A stretch of DNA of 64,000 nt from Pseudolabrys sp. (lineage in GTDB: Bacteria; Pseudomonadota; Alphaproteobacteria; Rhizobiales; Xanthobacteraceae). A model generated the notes under the pieces. It did not search any database, was not told where the DNA came from, and saw only the letters and a list, made by a program, of their open reading frames with translations. The stretch covers positions 61,241-125,240 of the forward strand of contig JALHRB010000006.1 of NCBI GenBank assembly GCA_022841665.1, given 5' to 3'. A program made the position numbers and the translations under genes. Below are positions 37,360-46,847 of this stretch, in pieces (the first letter of the stretch is position 1; each line of letters starts with the position of its first letter).

Positions 37360-38079
37360 TTGGGCGACCTGAAGGACAAGCTCGTGCTGGTGACCGGCGC
37401 GGCCGGCGCCATCGGCGCGGCCGTGGTGGCGGCGGTCAGGACGGCCGGCGGCACAGCCATCGCCACCGACCTGAAGGCGGGTGAGGGCCTCAACCTCGAC
37501 GTCACCAGCGAAGCCGACTGGCAGCGCGTCGTCGCCGAGCTCGACAAGACCCACGGCCGTCTCGACGGCCTGGTCAATGCCGCCGGCATCGCGGCGGTCG
37601 GCTCGATCGAGAAGACCGACTTCGCCACCTGGCGGCGTGTGCAGGCGATCAATCTCGACGGCACGTTCCTGGGCTGCAAATACGCCTTCCCGCTGCTGCG
37701 TAAGAAGGGCGGCTCGATCGTCAATCTGTCGTCGGTGCTCGGCCTGATCGGCGGCGCCAATCTGCCGGCCTACAGCGCCTCGAAAGGCGGCGTGTCGCTG
37801 CTGAGCAAATCGGTGGCGCTGCACGGCGCGCGCTACGCGCCGCCGGTGCGCTGCAACGCCGTCTGCCCGGCCTTCATCGCCGGGCCGATGGTGGACGGCA
37901 TCGCGTCAGGCACGCGCAACCCGCAGGCCATTCACCAGAAGCTGACGCAGGACATCCCGCTCGCCCGCCTCGGCCAGCCGGAGGAGGTGGCGAGCCTCAT
38001 CGCGTTTCTGTTGTCGGATGAGTCGTCCTTCATCACGGGCGCCGATCTGCCGATCGACGGCGGGTTGACGGCACGCTAG
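37360..38079 (+). CDS. SDR-family oxidoreductase
   Basis: 239 residues from TTG 37360 (LGDLKDKLVLVTGAAGAIG); no ATG precedes the cofactor loop in frame. Motifs TGAAGAIG, NAAGIA, NLSSVLG, YSASK and the C-terminal PIDGGLTAR are classical SDR. Substrate unknown. It and the neighbouring SDR start 51 bases apart, divergent. Confidence 0.87.
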   Translation: MGDLKDKLVLVTGAAGAIGAAVVAAVRTAGGTAIATDLKAGEGLNLDVTSEADWQRVVAELDKTHGRLDGLVNAAGIAAVGSIEKTDFATWRRVQAINLDGTFLGCKYAFPLLRKKGGSIVNLSSVLGLIGGANLPAYSASKGGVSLLSKSVALHGARYAPPVRCNAVCPAFIAGPMVDGIASGTRNPQAIHQKLTQDIPLARLGQPEEVASLIAFLLSDESSFITGADLPIDGGLTAR

Positions 38080-38091
38080 AGCCGCGGCCAG

Positions 38092-38129
38092 CAAAAGTGG
38101 GAACCGGTTTTGCGTCCGGCCGCGCGACG
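38092..38129. repeat. short intergenic element with GTGGGAACCGGTTTT core
   Basis: AAAAGTGGGAACCGGTTTTG followed by CGTCCGGCCGCGCGACG. This core, with the ACCGGT palindrome, is one I recall as widely dispersed between genes in Rhizobiales. It lies between two convergent genes. Confidence 0.55.
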
Positions 38130-38138
38130 CTAAGAAAG

Positions 38139-39071
38139 CTAGCCCCGCATCAGCGCGGTGACGTGCGCGGCGGCGGAGCGGGCGAGCCCCTGCAGGTCGT
38201 AGCCGCCTTCCAGCATGGAGACGATGCGCCCGTTCGCGCTGTCGTCGGCGATTTCCATCAGCTTCCTGGTCACCCAGGTATAGTCGGCTTCCACCAGATT
38301 GAGATTGGCGAGCGGGTCGCGCGTATGCGCGTCGAAGCCGGCTGAGATGATGAGAATGTCCGGCTTGAAGCCGCGCAGGCGCGGGAAGACCGCAGTCTCC
38401 ATCGCCTCGCGGAAGGCGTCGCCGCCGTCGCCGGCGCGCAGCGGCGCGTTGACGATGGTGTTGAACTTGCCGCGCTCGCCGACCGCGCCGGTACCGGGAT
38501 AGAGCGGCATCTCGTGCGTGGAGCAGTACATCACGGTCTGGTCGTTCCAGAAGATGTCCTGCGAGCCGTTGCCGTGATGGACGTCGAAGTCGACGATGGC
38601 CGCGCGCTCGGCGCCGTATTTCTTCTGCGCGTAGCGCGCCGCGATGGCCGCGCTGTTGAACAGGCAGAAGCCCATCGGCCGCGCCGTCTCGGCATGGTGG
38701 CCGGGCGGGCGCACGGCGACGAAGGCGTTCGTCGCCTTGCCGGTCATCACCTCGTCCACCGCCCTGACGCCGCCGCCAACCGCGCGCAGCGCCGCTTCGA
38801 AAGAGCCCGGCGACATCGAGGTGTCGGCGTCGATCCGCACCATGCCTTCCGAGGGCGAGGCCTCGCGGATCGCTTCGAAGTAGTCGAGCGGGTGGCAAAG
38901 CGTGACGGTGTCCGCGTCCGCCATCGGCGCCTGTTCGCGCGCCAGCGTCTGGAAGGTCTCGGCCTCCAAGGCCTGCTCGACCGCGCGCAGCCGGTCCGGC
39001 CGCTCGGGGTGGCCCGCGGGCGTCAGGTGGTCGAGGCAGGCGGGATGGGAGATGAGGAGGGTGGTGGACAT
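38139..39071 (-). CDS. HDAC-family deacetylase (class II histone deacetylase/acetylpolyamine amidohydrolase-like)
   Basis: 310 residues with the arginase/deacetylase zinc site: GHHAE (His125, His126), DFDVHHGNG (Asp163, His165), FDAHTRDPL and EGGYD near the end. Bacterial members deacetylate polyamines or other small acetyl compounds. It is the usual neighbour of xseB in Rhizobiales; here two SDR genes separate them. Confidence 0.92.
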   Translation of the reverse strand: MSTTLLISHPACLDHLTPAGHPERPDRLRAVEQALEAETFQTLAREQAPMADADTVTLCHPLDYFEAIREASPSEGMVRIDADTSMSPGSFEAALRAVGGGVRAVDEVMTGKATNAFVAVRPPGHHAETARPMGFCLFNSAAIAARYAQKKYGAERAAIVDFDVHHGNGSQDIFWNDQTVMYCSTHEMPLYPGTGAVGERGKFNTIVNAPLRAGDGGDAFREAMETAVFPRLRGFKPDILIISAGFDAHTRDPLANLNLVEADYTWVTRKLMEIADDSANGRIVSMLEGGYDLQGLARSAAAHVTALMRG

Positions 39072-39101
39072 GGGGATTATCTAGCGCCGTTCTCTCAGGC
39101 T

Positions 39102-39196
39102 GTCATCGCCCGCGAACGCGGGCGATCCAGTAACCCCTGACGTCATAATGCGGCGAGACAGGGGTTACTGGGTCCCCGCTTTCGCTGGGACGACGG
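39102..39196. repeat. intergenic palindromic element (copy 6)
   Basis: GTCATCGCCCGCGAACGCGG hairpin, then CCAGTAACCCCTG paired with CAGGGGTTACTGG (13 bases, perfect), then CCCCGCTTTCGCTGGG. Same family as the copy at 26415. Confidence 0.88.
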
Positions 39197-40057
39197 CTAC
39201 TTCTTCGCTCCCAAACTCACCCCCTTCGGCACCGGCACGTCGTCCGGCACGAAGAAATCCATCTGCAACGGCTGGCTTGGGTCGGCGCGGTAGCGGTCGA
39301 AGTCGGTGACGCCTTCGCCGGCAAGGAACGTGTCGTCGATGAGGAAATTGCCGGTGAAATTTTTGGGCTTGTGGAAGATCGCGTAGGCCGCATCCGCCAA
39401 AATGGCGGGCGCGCGCGACATGCGCATCATGGCGTCGCCGCCGAGCACGAACTTGATCGCCGCGGTGGCGATGGTGGTGCGCGGCCACAGCGCGTTCACA
39501 GCCACCTTGCCGTGCAATTCGCCGGCCAGCCCCAGCACCACCAGACTCATGCCGAACTTCGCCATCGAATAGGCGGTGTGCGGCGCGAACCACTTCTCCT
39601 TCATGTCGAGGGGGGGCGACAGCATCAGGATGTGCGGTTTCGTCGCCTTCTCCAGATGCGGAAGCGCGTATTTCGACACCATGAAGGTGCCGCGCGCATT
39701 GACCTGATGCATCAGGTCGAAGCGGTTCATATTGGTCTCGGCCACCGGCTTGAGCTGGATGGCGCTGGCGTTGTTGACCACGATGTCGATGCCGCCGAAG
39801 CGCGCCGCGGTCTCGGCGATCGCGGCCTTGACGGACTCCTCCTCGCGGATATCGCAGGCGAGCGGCAGCGCCTTGCCGCCGGCCTTCTCGATTTCCGCCG
39901 CGGCGCTGTGGATGGTGCCTTCGAGCTTCGGGTGCGGCTCCACCGTCTTGGCGGCGATGGCGACATTGGCGCCGTCGGCGGCGGCCTTGAGCGCGATGGC
40001 AAGCCCGATGCCGCGCGAGCCGCCGGTGATGAAAATCGTCTTTCCCTTCAACGACAT
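39197..40057 (-). CDS. NAD(P)-dependent SDR, HSDL2-like
   Basis: 286 residues. TGGSRGIG cofactor loop near 11-18, CDIREEESV, NNASAI, LSPPLDM, catalytic YSMAK, ARAPAILADAAYAIF. This matches hydroxysteroid-dehydrogenase-like protein 2 without the SCP2 domain. Likely acts on lipid-derived alcohols; substrate unknown. Confidence 0.88.
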   Translation of the reverse strand: MSLKGKTIFITGGSRGIGLAIALKAAADGANVAIAAKTVEPHPKLEGTIHSAAAEIEKAGGKALPLACDIREEESVKAAIAETAARFGGIDIVVNNASAIQLKPVAETNMNRFDLMHQVNARGTFMVSKYALPHLEKATKPHILMLSPPLDMKEKWFAPHTAYSMAKFGMSLVVLGLAGELHGKVAVNALWPRTTIATAAIKFVLGGDAMMRMSRAPAILADAAYAIFHKPKNFTGNFLIDDTFLAGEGVTDFDRYRADPSQPLQMDFFVPDDVPVPKGVSLGAKK

Positions 40058-40134
40058 GTCCGCCCTCGCAAATTCCTTGCGGTATCCCTAGATGACCTTA
40101 GCGGCTTTCGCGCCGCCGACAATGCGAGGCCCTC

Positions 40135-41079
40135 ATGCAGCTTTCCGGCGTCCATCATCTCACCGCCGTTTCCGCCGACGCGCCCGGCAATGTCCGGTTC
40201 TACACCAAGGTGCTCGGTCTGCGCCTGGTCAAGAAGACCGTCAACCAGGACGACGTCAGCGCCTATCACCTGTTTTATGCCGACGGCCTGGCCTCGCCCG
40301 GCTCTGACATCACCTTCTTCGATTTTCCCACGCTGCCGGAGAAGCACGGCAACAATTCCGTCACGCGCACCGGCTTTCGCGTTAACGGAGAGACGACGTT
40401 GCAGTGGTGGCGCGACCGGCTCGCCAAGGCGGCGATCACGCTCGGCGACATCGTCGAGCGCGACGGCCGCCTCACGCTCGACTTCGAGGACCCGGAGGGC
40501 CAGCGCCTGGCGCTGGTCGACGACGGCGGTAAAGGCGAGGGCCATCCGTGGGAGAAGAGCCCGGTGTCGGCCGTGCACCAGATCCGCGGCCTCGGGCCGA
40601 TCGTGATGACCGTGCCGGAATTGATGCCGACCGAGGCGGTGCTGACGCAGGTCATGGCCATGGAGAAGGTGCGCGACTACGCGCATCCGGAATCGAACCG
40701 CGATCGCGTGCATGTGTACAAAATGAACGGCGAGGGGCCGGGCGCCGAATTGCACGTCGCCGTGCGGCCGGATCTGCCGCAAGCGCGCGCTGGCGCCGGC
40801 GGCGTGCATCATGTCGCTTTCCGCTCGCGCGACCAGGATTACGACGCCTGGGCCGAGCGGCTGCGCAGCTTGCGCATTCCCAACAGCGGCAAGGTTGACC
40901 GCTACTGGTTCAAGTCGCTGTATTTCCGCGAGCCGAACGGCGTGCTGTTCGAACTCGCCACCGACGGGCCGGGCTTTGCCGTGGACGAGCCGCTCGACAG
41001 GCTCGGCGAGACGTTGGTGCTGCCGCCGTTTCTGGAAGGCCGGCGTGCGCAGATCGAGGCGGGGCTGAAGCCGTTGTAG
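40135..41079 (+). CDS. ring-cleaving dioxygenase, VOC superfamily (MhqO/LinE-like)
   Basis: 314 residues with two vicinal-oxygen-chelate modules: [20 protein letters not shown] at the start, a metal-binding H, and [16 protein letters not shown] in the second half with [13 protein letters not shown]. Members cleave hydroquinones. The metal ligands (His7/8, His in GVHHVAF, Glu in LFELA) appear intact. Adjacent to, and convergent with, an acyl-CoA dehydrogenase gene (stop codons abut at 41079/41080). Confidence 0.87.
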   Translation: MQLSGVHHLTAVSADAPGNVRFYTKVLGLRLVKKTVNQDDVSAYHLFYADGLASPGSDITFFDFPTLPEKHGNNSVTRTGFRVNGETTLQWWRDRLAKAAITLGDIVERDGRLTLDFEDPEGQRLALVDDGGKGEGHPWEKSPVSAVHQIRGLGPIVMTVPELMPTEAVLTQVMAMEKVRDYAHPESNRDRVHVYKMNGEGPGAELHVAVRPDLPQARAGAGGVHHVAFRSRDQDYDAWAERLRSLRIPNSGKVDRYWFKSLYFREPNGVLFELATDGPGFAVDEPLDRLGETLVLPPFLEGRRAQIEAGLKPL

Positions 41080-42804
41080 CTACGCGCCCAGTGCCGCTTC
41101 GGCGTTGACGATGCTGTCGCCACCGTCGGTGACCGCGCGCTCCAGGCCCGTCGCCTGCACCGCGATGTTCTCGGCGAAAAAGCGTGCGAGCGCCGCGGGG
41201 CCCGCGCCGTCGCCACCGCGTAAAGCGGCGAGCGCCTGCTCGGCCAGCATGCAGCCGCCGGCGGCATTGCCGAAAAGCCTCAAGTACGGCGTCGCGCCGG
41301 CAAGCGCTTCCTGCGCGCCATTCTGCGCCAGGAGCCATTGCGTGGCGCGCGCGAGGCTGTCGATGGCCTCGGCCAGCCGCGGCGCGGTCTCGCCCAGCGC
41401 CGGCGCGTTGCTGGCGCGCACCGCCTTCACCGTTCCCCGCAATTCGTCGAGATAGCGTGCGACCGTCTTGCCGCCTTCGAGCGGCAGCTTGCGCGCCACT
41501 AGGTCGAGCGCCTGGATGCCGTTGGTGCCTTCGTAGATCGCGGCGATGCGCGCGTCGCGGTAGTGCTGCGCCGCGCCGGTCTCCTCGATGAAGCCCATGC
41601 CGCCATGCACCTGCACGCCGAGCGAGGCGACCTCGATGCCGATGTCGGTGGAGAAGGCTTTTGCCACCGGCGTGAGCAGCGAGGCGCGGTCGTGCGCGGC
41701 CTTGCGCGCATCCGCGCTTTTGCTGCGCAGGGCGCGGTCGAGCGCGACGCCGGTCGTGTAGCAGATGGAGCGGGCGGCCCCCGTCAAAGCGCGCATGGTG
41801 AGCAGCATGCGCTTGACGTCAGGGTAGGCGATGATGGCGTTGCCGCTCTGCTTGCGCTCGCGCGCATATTGCATTGCTTGCTGCGTCGCGCGCTCGGCGA
41901 TGGCGACGCCCTGCAGGCCGACGGCGAGGCGCGCGCGGTTCATCATCGTGAACATGCAGGCCATGCCCTTGTGTTCCTCGCCGATGAGGAAGCCAACCGC
42001 GCCGCCGTTGTCGCCATAGACCATGGTGCAGGTGGGCGACGCGTGGATGCCCATCTTGTGCTCGACCGAATGCGCGCGCACGTCGTTGCGCGTGCCATCC
42101 GGCATTAATTTGGGGACCAGGAACAGCGAGATGCCCTTGGTGCCCGGCGGCGCGTCCGGCAGGCGGGCGAGCACGAAGTGGATGATGTTCTCGGTCAGGT
42201 CGTGCTCGCCGTAGGTGATGAAGATCTTGGAGCCGGTGATGCGATAGCTGCCGTCGCCCGCGCGCGTGGCGCGCGTGCGCAGCGCGCCGACGTCGGAGCC
42301 GGCCTGCGGCTCGGTGAGCTGCATGGTGCCCATCCATTCGCCGCTGATGAGCTTTTCGAGGTAGCGCTGCTTCAGGTCGTCGGAGCCATAGGCGTGCAGC
42401 GCGTCGACCGCCGCCATGGTCAGCACCGGGCCGATGCCGAAGGCCATCGAGGCCGCGTTCCACATCTCGATGCAGGCTGCGTTGACCGCGTGCGGCAGCT
42501 CCTGGCCGCCGAAATCGGCCGGCGAGGCGAGCCCGTTCCAGCCGGCGGCGGCCCAGGCGGTATAGGCCTCTTTCCAGCCCGGCGGGGTGGTGACGACGCC
42601 ATCCTTGAATGGCGTGCCGAATGTGTCGCCGACGCGGTTGAGCGGCGCGATCACCTCGGAGGCGAACCTGCCGGCCTCTTCCAGCACGGTATCCACCGTG
42701 GCTTCGTCAAGTTCGGCATAGAGCCCTTCGGCCATCGCTTCCTTCAGGCCAGCGGCATGTTTGAGGGCGAAGGCGATGTCGGAGATCGGCGCGCGGTAGG
42801 TCAT
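41080..42804 (-). CDS. acyl-CoA dehydrogenase (FadE-like, with C-terminal extension)
   Basis: 574 residues, longer than the ~380 of short-chain enzymes because of a C-terminal ~130-residue helical extension seen in FadE12/FadE5-like and DMSP-related members. Motifs: MQLTEPQAGSDVGALRTRA, VHGGMGFIEETGAAQHYRDARIAAIYEGTNGIQALDL with the catalytic Glu region. It oxidises an acyl-CoA with FAD; chain length unknown. Confidence 0.92.
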   Translation of the reverse strand: MTYRAPISDIAFALKHAAGLKEAMAEGLYAELDEATVDTVLEEAGRFASEVIAPLNRVGDTFGTPFKDGVVTTPPGWKEAYTAWAAAGWNGLASPADFGGQELPHAVNAACIEMWNAASMAFGIGPVLTMAAVDALHAYGSDDLKQRYLEKLISGEWMGTMQLTEPQAGSDVGALRTRATRAGDGSYRITGSKIFITYGEHDLTENIIHFVLARLPDAPPGTKGISLFLVPKLMPDGTRNDVRAHSVEHKMGIHASPTCTMVYGDNGGAVGFLIGEEHKGMACMFTMMNRARLAVGLQGVAIAERATQQAMQYARERKQSGNAIIAYPDVKRMLLTMRALTGAARSICYTTGVALDRALRSKSADARKAAHDRASLLTPVAKAFSTDIGIEVASLGVQVHGGMGFIEETGAAQHYRDARIAAIYEGTNGIQALDLVARKLPLEGGKTVARYLDELRGTVKAVRASNAPALGETAPRLAEAIDSLARATQWLLAQNGAQEALAGATPYLRLFGNAAGGCMLAEQALAALRGGDGAGPAALARFFAENIAVQATGLERAVTDGGDSIVNAEAALGA

Positions 42805-42956
42805 AAGGCCACTGTAGCGGGGGCCGGGAGCCGGTCAACGCAGGCAAAACGTGCGGGAACAAGCGGTCTTCGGGCGTTGATCGGGCCGGGTCCCGCCGCT
42901 ATGGTCCGCCCGCCCGCGCATGGCCCTTTGCTCCGGCGCGGGCTTATCGAGAGTGT

Positions 42957-43031
42957 TGGGGCGTAGCCAAGTGGTAAGGCAGCGGATTTTGATTCCGCCA
43001 TTCCCAGGTTCGAATCCTGGCGCCCCAGCCA
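42957..43031 (+). tRNA. tRNA-Gln (anticodon TTG)
   Basis: TGGGGCG at 42957-42963 pairs with CGCCCCA (43021-43027), discriminator G, and CCA is encoded (43029-43031). D arm, anticodon stem GCGGA/TCCGC with loop TTTTGAT giving anticodon TTG, and T arm CCAGGTTCGAATCCTGG all fit. Charges glutamine. Confidence 0.97.
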
Positions 43032-43092
43032 GCCAGTGCGATAACCAGAGGATTTCTTTCTTTGATCGCGGTAACGCCCGCCAAAAGCGGGG
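43008..43092 (+). other. candidate left attachment-like repeat (tRNA-Gln 3' end plus flank)
   Basis: From the T-loop of tRNA-Gln outward, 85 bases align without gaps to 49969-50053 with 71 matches, including an 18-base exact block CCCAGCCAGCCAGTGCGA. tRNA 3' ends are common integration sites. See the partner copy. Confidence 0.7.
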
Positions 43093-43515
43093 TTTTCCGA
43101 TCTTTGGAATTTCTCCGGATGGCCAATTCTGCGACCTTGAGGCGGGATTCTGCCCAAAGTCTCCACGCGATTATTGAAGAATTCCCGATTTTCGGAGTCT
43201 CGTGTTGGAGACCGAAGAATAACTTTCTGCGTGCTGGGGGCGGCAGTGTGTAGGATCAATTTAGCGCCCTAGCCTCCGAAACCCGACGATTGCGTTAGAC
43301 CGCCATCAGAGCCGAGTACGGCAATCGCGCCGCGCGCACGTCATCCGGATTACCGCGACGGAGTCTGGGTCAACTGGTCAGATTGGGACTTGCTCAGCCG
43401 CAGATAATCGCTGAATAACGCCACCTTTTACTGACTTGCCCTCGGCCCCGTGCCGCGCGACGATGGCACCCAGGCCATAATGAAGGCTGCTATGCGGACA
43501 TATGGGGAGGGACCA
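43093..43515. other. 423-base region without a gene
   Basis: Between the tRNA flank and the binding-protein gene. Short frames here lack start signals and coding bias. The end, from about 43490, holds the strong SD GGGGAGGG of the next gene; no clear promoter boxes were identified. Confidence 0.6.
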
Positions 43516-44688
43516 GTGATAAGAATTTGCAAGACGACAGCCATTGGGCTTACTGCGGCAATTCTAGCGTTCATGGCGGCAACCGCCGAAGCCAAGGACA
43601 AGGTGAAGGTCGGTTTCATCGGCCCGCTAACGGGCGGTGTCTCGGTCAACGGCATCGGCGGACGCAACTCGGCGGATCTCGCCGTGAAGCTGCGCAATGC
43701 CGATGCCAAGGCGAAATACGAATACGAGCTAGTGGTGCTCGACGACGAGTGCAAGCCGAACGTGGCGGTCCAGGTCGCCACCAAGATGGCGGCCGACAAG
43801 GAGATTATCGCCGCGGCCACGCATTATTGTTCGGCGACGGCGATCGCGACCGTCGACACGTATCACAAGTTCGGGTTTCCAGTGATCGTCTGGGGCGCCG
43901 TTCTGCCGGACATCACCTACCGCAACAAATATCCGGAAATTCACCGCGTCAACGGCACGATGATCAACCAGAACGACGCCAATGCGGAGTTAATCTCCAA
44001 GCTCGGGTACAAGACTGTCGCGGTGATCCACGACACCACCGATTACGGCAAAGGCCATAACGAATACTTCAGCAAGGCCCTGGCCAAGATCGGCAAGGCG
44101 AAGATCATCGGCACATTCGGCGTGACCGCGGACCAGCAGGACTTCACCGCCGAGCTCACCCAGATCAAGGCGCTGAATCCCGAAGTGATCTACTTCGGCG
44201 GCCTCACGCCGATCGGCGTCCGCATTCGTTCGCAAATGGACAAGCTCGGGATCAAGGCCGTGTTCGACGCCACCTCGGGCATCGTGTCCGACGCCTTTAT
44301 CCAAGGTCTTGGACCGCTGGCCGAAGGCGCGCTCGCCTTCCGCGAAGGCGCGCCGACCGAGAAGCTGCCGGGCGGCAAATTCTTCATGGAAAAATACAAC
44401 GCCCAGAAATACGACAATCCGCCGGAGGCCTACGGCGCCTTCGCTTACGCGGCGATGGACATGATCCTGAACAGCATCGAGAAGGTTGGGCCCGACCGCA
44501 AGAAGGTCATCGCCGACCTCAGCAACGTGAAAGACCGCGATTCGATCGTCGGCAAGATCACCTTCGACGATCACGGCCAGAACACCGTGGCCGTGATCAC
44601 GAAATACGTGGTTCAGGACGGCAAGTTCGTCGAGTGGGACGACAGCGAATACGCTAGCGGAAAGCGCAAGCTGCCGGGGCAGAAATAG
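43516..44688 (+). CDS. branched-chain-type ABC transporter substrate-binding protein
   Basis: 390 residues from GTG 43516, chosen because GGGGAGGG lies four to eleven bases upstream; ATGs at 43480 and 43492 are alternatives. Signal peptide (MRICKTTAIGLTAAILAFMAATAEA after start residue) precedes a LivJ/LivK fold: KVGFIGPLTGGVSVNG, AAATHYCSATAIATVD, VAVIHDTTDYGKGH, EAYGAFAYAAMDMIL. First gene of a five-gene importer operon. Ligand unknown: branched-chain amino acids, amides or aromatic acids are possible. Confidence 0.93.
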   Translation: MIRICKTTAIGLTAAILAFMAATAEAKDKVKVGFIGPLTGGVSVNGIGGRNSADLAVKLRNADAKAKYEYELVVLDDECKPNVAVQVATKMAADKEIIAAATHYCSATAIATVDTYHKFGFPVIVWGAVLPDITYRNKYPEIHRVNGTMINQNDANAELISKLGYKTVAVIHDTTDYGKGHNEYFSKALAKIGKAKIIGTFGVTADQQDFTAELTQIKALNPEVIYFGGLTPIGVRIRSQMDKLGIKAVFDATSGIVSDAFIQGLGPLAEGALAFREGAPTEKLPGGKFFMEKYNAQKYDNPPEAYGAFAYAAMDMILNSIEKVGPDRKKVIADLSNVKDRDSIVGKITFDDHGQNTVAVITKYVVQDGKFVEWDDSEYASGKRKLPGQK

Positions 44689-44695
44689 CCATTCG

Positions 44696-44726
44696 ACCGA
44701 GGCGGGGCTCCACGCTCCGCCTCGGT
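44696..44726 (+). terminator. intra-operon hairpin between binding protein and permease genes
   Basis: ACCGAGGCGG (44696-44705), 11-base loop, CCGCCTCGGT (44717-44726): a perfect 10-base stem followed by ATTGTCC. It may partly end transcription or stabilise the upstream mRNA so that the binding protein is made in excess, as is usual for such operons. Confidence 0.7.
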
Positions 44727-44758
44727 ATTGTCCTCGATAGTACAGTCAAGACGAAATC

Positions 44759-45679
44759 ATGGATGTAGGGCTGTTCGCTCAATACGTCATGAACGGGCTC
44801 ATGCTCGGCATGATGTATGCGCTTGTTGCCGTCGGCTTCACTTTGTTTTTCGGCGTCCTCGACATCATCAAGTTCTCGCACGGTGATGTGCTGACCGTCG
44901 GCGCCTTCACGGCGCTTGCAACCATCGCCGGCTTGCACGCGGCCGGCTTCAATTCGCAGTGGCTCGATCTCATCGTCATCCTCGTCGTTGCGACGCTGGC
45001 GATGGCCGTGCTCGGCATGCTGATCGCACGTTACCTCGTCATGCCGCTGCGCTCGGCGCCGGCGCTCAATACGCTTCTGATCACCCTGATGCTCGGCACG
45101 GTGCTGCGCGAAGCGGTGCGGCTTTTCTATCCGCAGGGCGCCAATCCGAAGCCGTTTCCGGCGCTGCTGCCGAAAAGCTCGATCGACCTCGGCAGCTTCA
45201 ATTTGCGGCTCGACAACATGCTCATGCTGGCAGCCGGCGCCGCGGTGATCGTCGGCCTGCAATTTCTGCTGAACCGCACCAAGCTCGGGCTCGCCATCCG
45301 CGCCGTGGCGCAGGACGAGGAAACGGCGCGAACCATGGGCGTCAATTTCACCGCCATCGTGCTGGTCACCTTCGCGGTCGGCTCAGGGCTTGCGGCGTTC
45401 GCCGGCGTGATGAACGGGCTCTACTACAACGAGATCAATTTCGGCATCGGCCTTTATCTCGGCGTGGTCGGCTTTTCCGCCGCGATCATCGGCGGGCTCG
45501 GCAGCATTTACGGGGCGATCCTCGGCGGCTTCCTCTTCGCGGGGCTGCAGACGGTCGGAACCGTGCTGTTGCCCTTTGCCAGCGCCTACAAGGACGTGTT
45601 CGCTTTCGCCGTCGTTATCGCCATCATGGCCTGGCGTCCGACCGGGCTGATCCAGGAAAAGATCAGTGAGCGGGTGTAA
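44759..45679 (+). CDS. livH: branched-chain amino-acid-type ABC permease LivH
   Basis: 306 residues, about eight membrane spans. LivH landmarks: NGLMLGMMYALVAVGFTLFFGVLDIIKFSHGD and FSAAIIGGLGSIYGAILGGFLFAG with IRAVAQDEETARTMGVN, the coupling region. One half of the membrane channel with LivM. Confidence 0.93.
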   Translation: MDVGLFAQYVMNGLMLGMMYALVAVGFTLFFGVLDIIKFSHGDVLTVGAFTALATIAGLHAAGFNSQWLDLIVILVVATLAMAVLGMLIARYLVMPLRSAPALNTLLITLMLGTVLREAVRLFYPQGANPKPFPALLPKSSIDLGSFNLRLDNMLMLAAGAAVIVGLQFLLNRTKLGLAIRAVAQDEETARTMGVNFTAIVLVTFAVGSGLAAFAGVMNGLYYNEINFGIGLYLGVVGFSAAIIGGLGSIYGAILGGFLFAGLQTVGTVLLPFASAYKDVFAFAVVIAIMAWRPTGLIQEKISERV

Positions 45680-45683
45680 GCGG

Positions 45684-46847
45684 ATGACGGGGGTAGCGGA
45701 GAAGTCGCGCGCGGCATTGTGGCCCGGACTGATCGCGCTTGCGGTCGCGGCCGGATATCTGATCGCCATGCTCGCCGTGGAAAAGCAGACATATATCATA
45801 TCGCTTCTGGCCGTTGGCATCGTTGTCGTTATTGCGGCCGCTTGGTTTGGGCTTTTCGACGACGTCAGCCGCGCCTTTGCCGATCATGAGGATGCGCTGT
45901 GCGGCTTTTCGGTCGTCGCGCTGCTCGCCGTCGCCGCGTTCTTTCACGAGGATCATTTCGTTCTGCTGCTTGTGATCACCGTCCTGCTTTACGTCGTGGC
46001 GACGCTCGGCCTGAACATCCAGTTTGGCTATGCCGGCGTATTGAATTTCGCAGGCGCGTCGTTTTTCGGCATCGGGGCCTATACGTCGGCCGTGCTCAAC
46101 GCCTACACGGCGTTGCCGCATCTGGCTGTTCTTTTGGTCGGCGGCCTGCTGGCGGCATTGATCGGTTCGCTGCTGCTATTGCCGGTGCTGCGCACGCGCG
46201 GGCATTATGCGGCCGTGGTCACCATCGCTTTTGCGCTGCTGTTCAAGACCTTTCTCGAAGTCAACGACGTCCTCGGCGGACCGCAGGGCATGCAGGTCAA
46301 GGGCATGAACATCTTCGGCTGGTCGTTCAACGACAACATCGAGGTCGCGGGCATCTCGCTCTCGTTCTACATGAACTATTTCGCGGTCAGCCTACTGCTG
46401 CTGATCGGCGCGTTCATTGTCGTGCGTAGACTCGAGCGATCCTGGATCGGGCTCAATCTCGATGCGCTGCGGCTCGATGAGACCGCCGCGAGTTGCTTCG
46501 GATTGGATGTCGTGCGCTGGAAAATCACGGCATTTCTGATCGGCAATTTCCTTATCGGCATCGCCGGCGCCTTGTTCGGCATGGTCGGAAGCTTCGTCGC
46601 GCCGAACAACTACACCTTCGCCGACTCCCTGATCCTCGTCTCGATTCTGCTGCTCGGCGGCATCGGCAATCCCTGGGGACTCATCGTCGCCACCTTCATC
46701 GTCGTGATCATTCCCGAAAAGTTGCAGACGATCCAGGAGTATCGCTTCCTGCTCTACGCTCTACTTGTGATCGGCGTATTGTTGTTCCGGCCCGAGGGTC
46801 TGTTGCCGCGTCCGGTGCGCCGGTATTTTCCGGGATGGCAGCCGTGA
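45684..46847 (+). CDS. livM: branched-chain amino-acid-type ABC permease LivM
   Basis: 387 residues from ATG 45684, four bases after livH. Landmarks: LNIQFGYAGVLNFAGASFFGIGAY, a glutamine/methionine-rich loop and LGGIGNPWGLIVATFIVVIIPE. The C-terminal part RPEGLLPRP is typical. Pairs with LivH. Overlaps livG by 13 bases. Confidence 0.93.
   Translation: MTGVAEKSRAALWPGLIALAVAAGYLIAMLAVEKQTYIISLLAVGIVVVIAAAWFGLFDDVSRAFADHEDALCGFSVVALLAVAAFFHEDHFVLLLVITVLLYVVATLGLNIQFGYAGVLNFAGASFFGIGAYTSAVLNAYTALPHLAVLLVGGLLAALIGSLLLLPVLRTRGHYAAVVTIAFALLFKTFLEVNDVLGGPQGMQVKGMNIFGWSFNDNIEVAGISLSFYMNYFAVSLLLLIGAFIVVRRLERSWIGLNLDALRLDETAASCFGLDVVRWKITAFLIGNFLIGIAGALFGMVGSFVAPNNYTFADSLILVSILLLGGIGNPWGLIVATFIVVIIPEKLQTIQEYRFLLYALLVIGVLLFRPEGLLPRPVRRYFPGWQP

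Noticed and set aside
42944..43126. Minus-strand frame reading GWGARIRTWEWRNQNPLPYH across tRNA-Gln
   Set aside because: Well-known artefact of translating a tRNA gene backwards.
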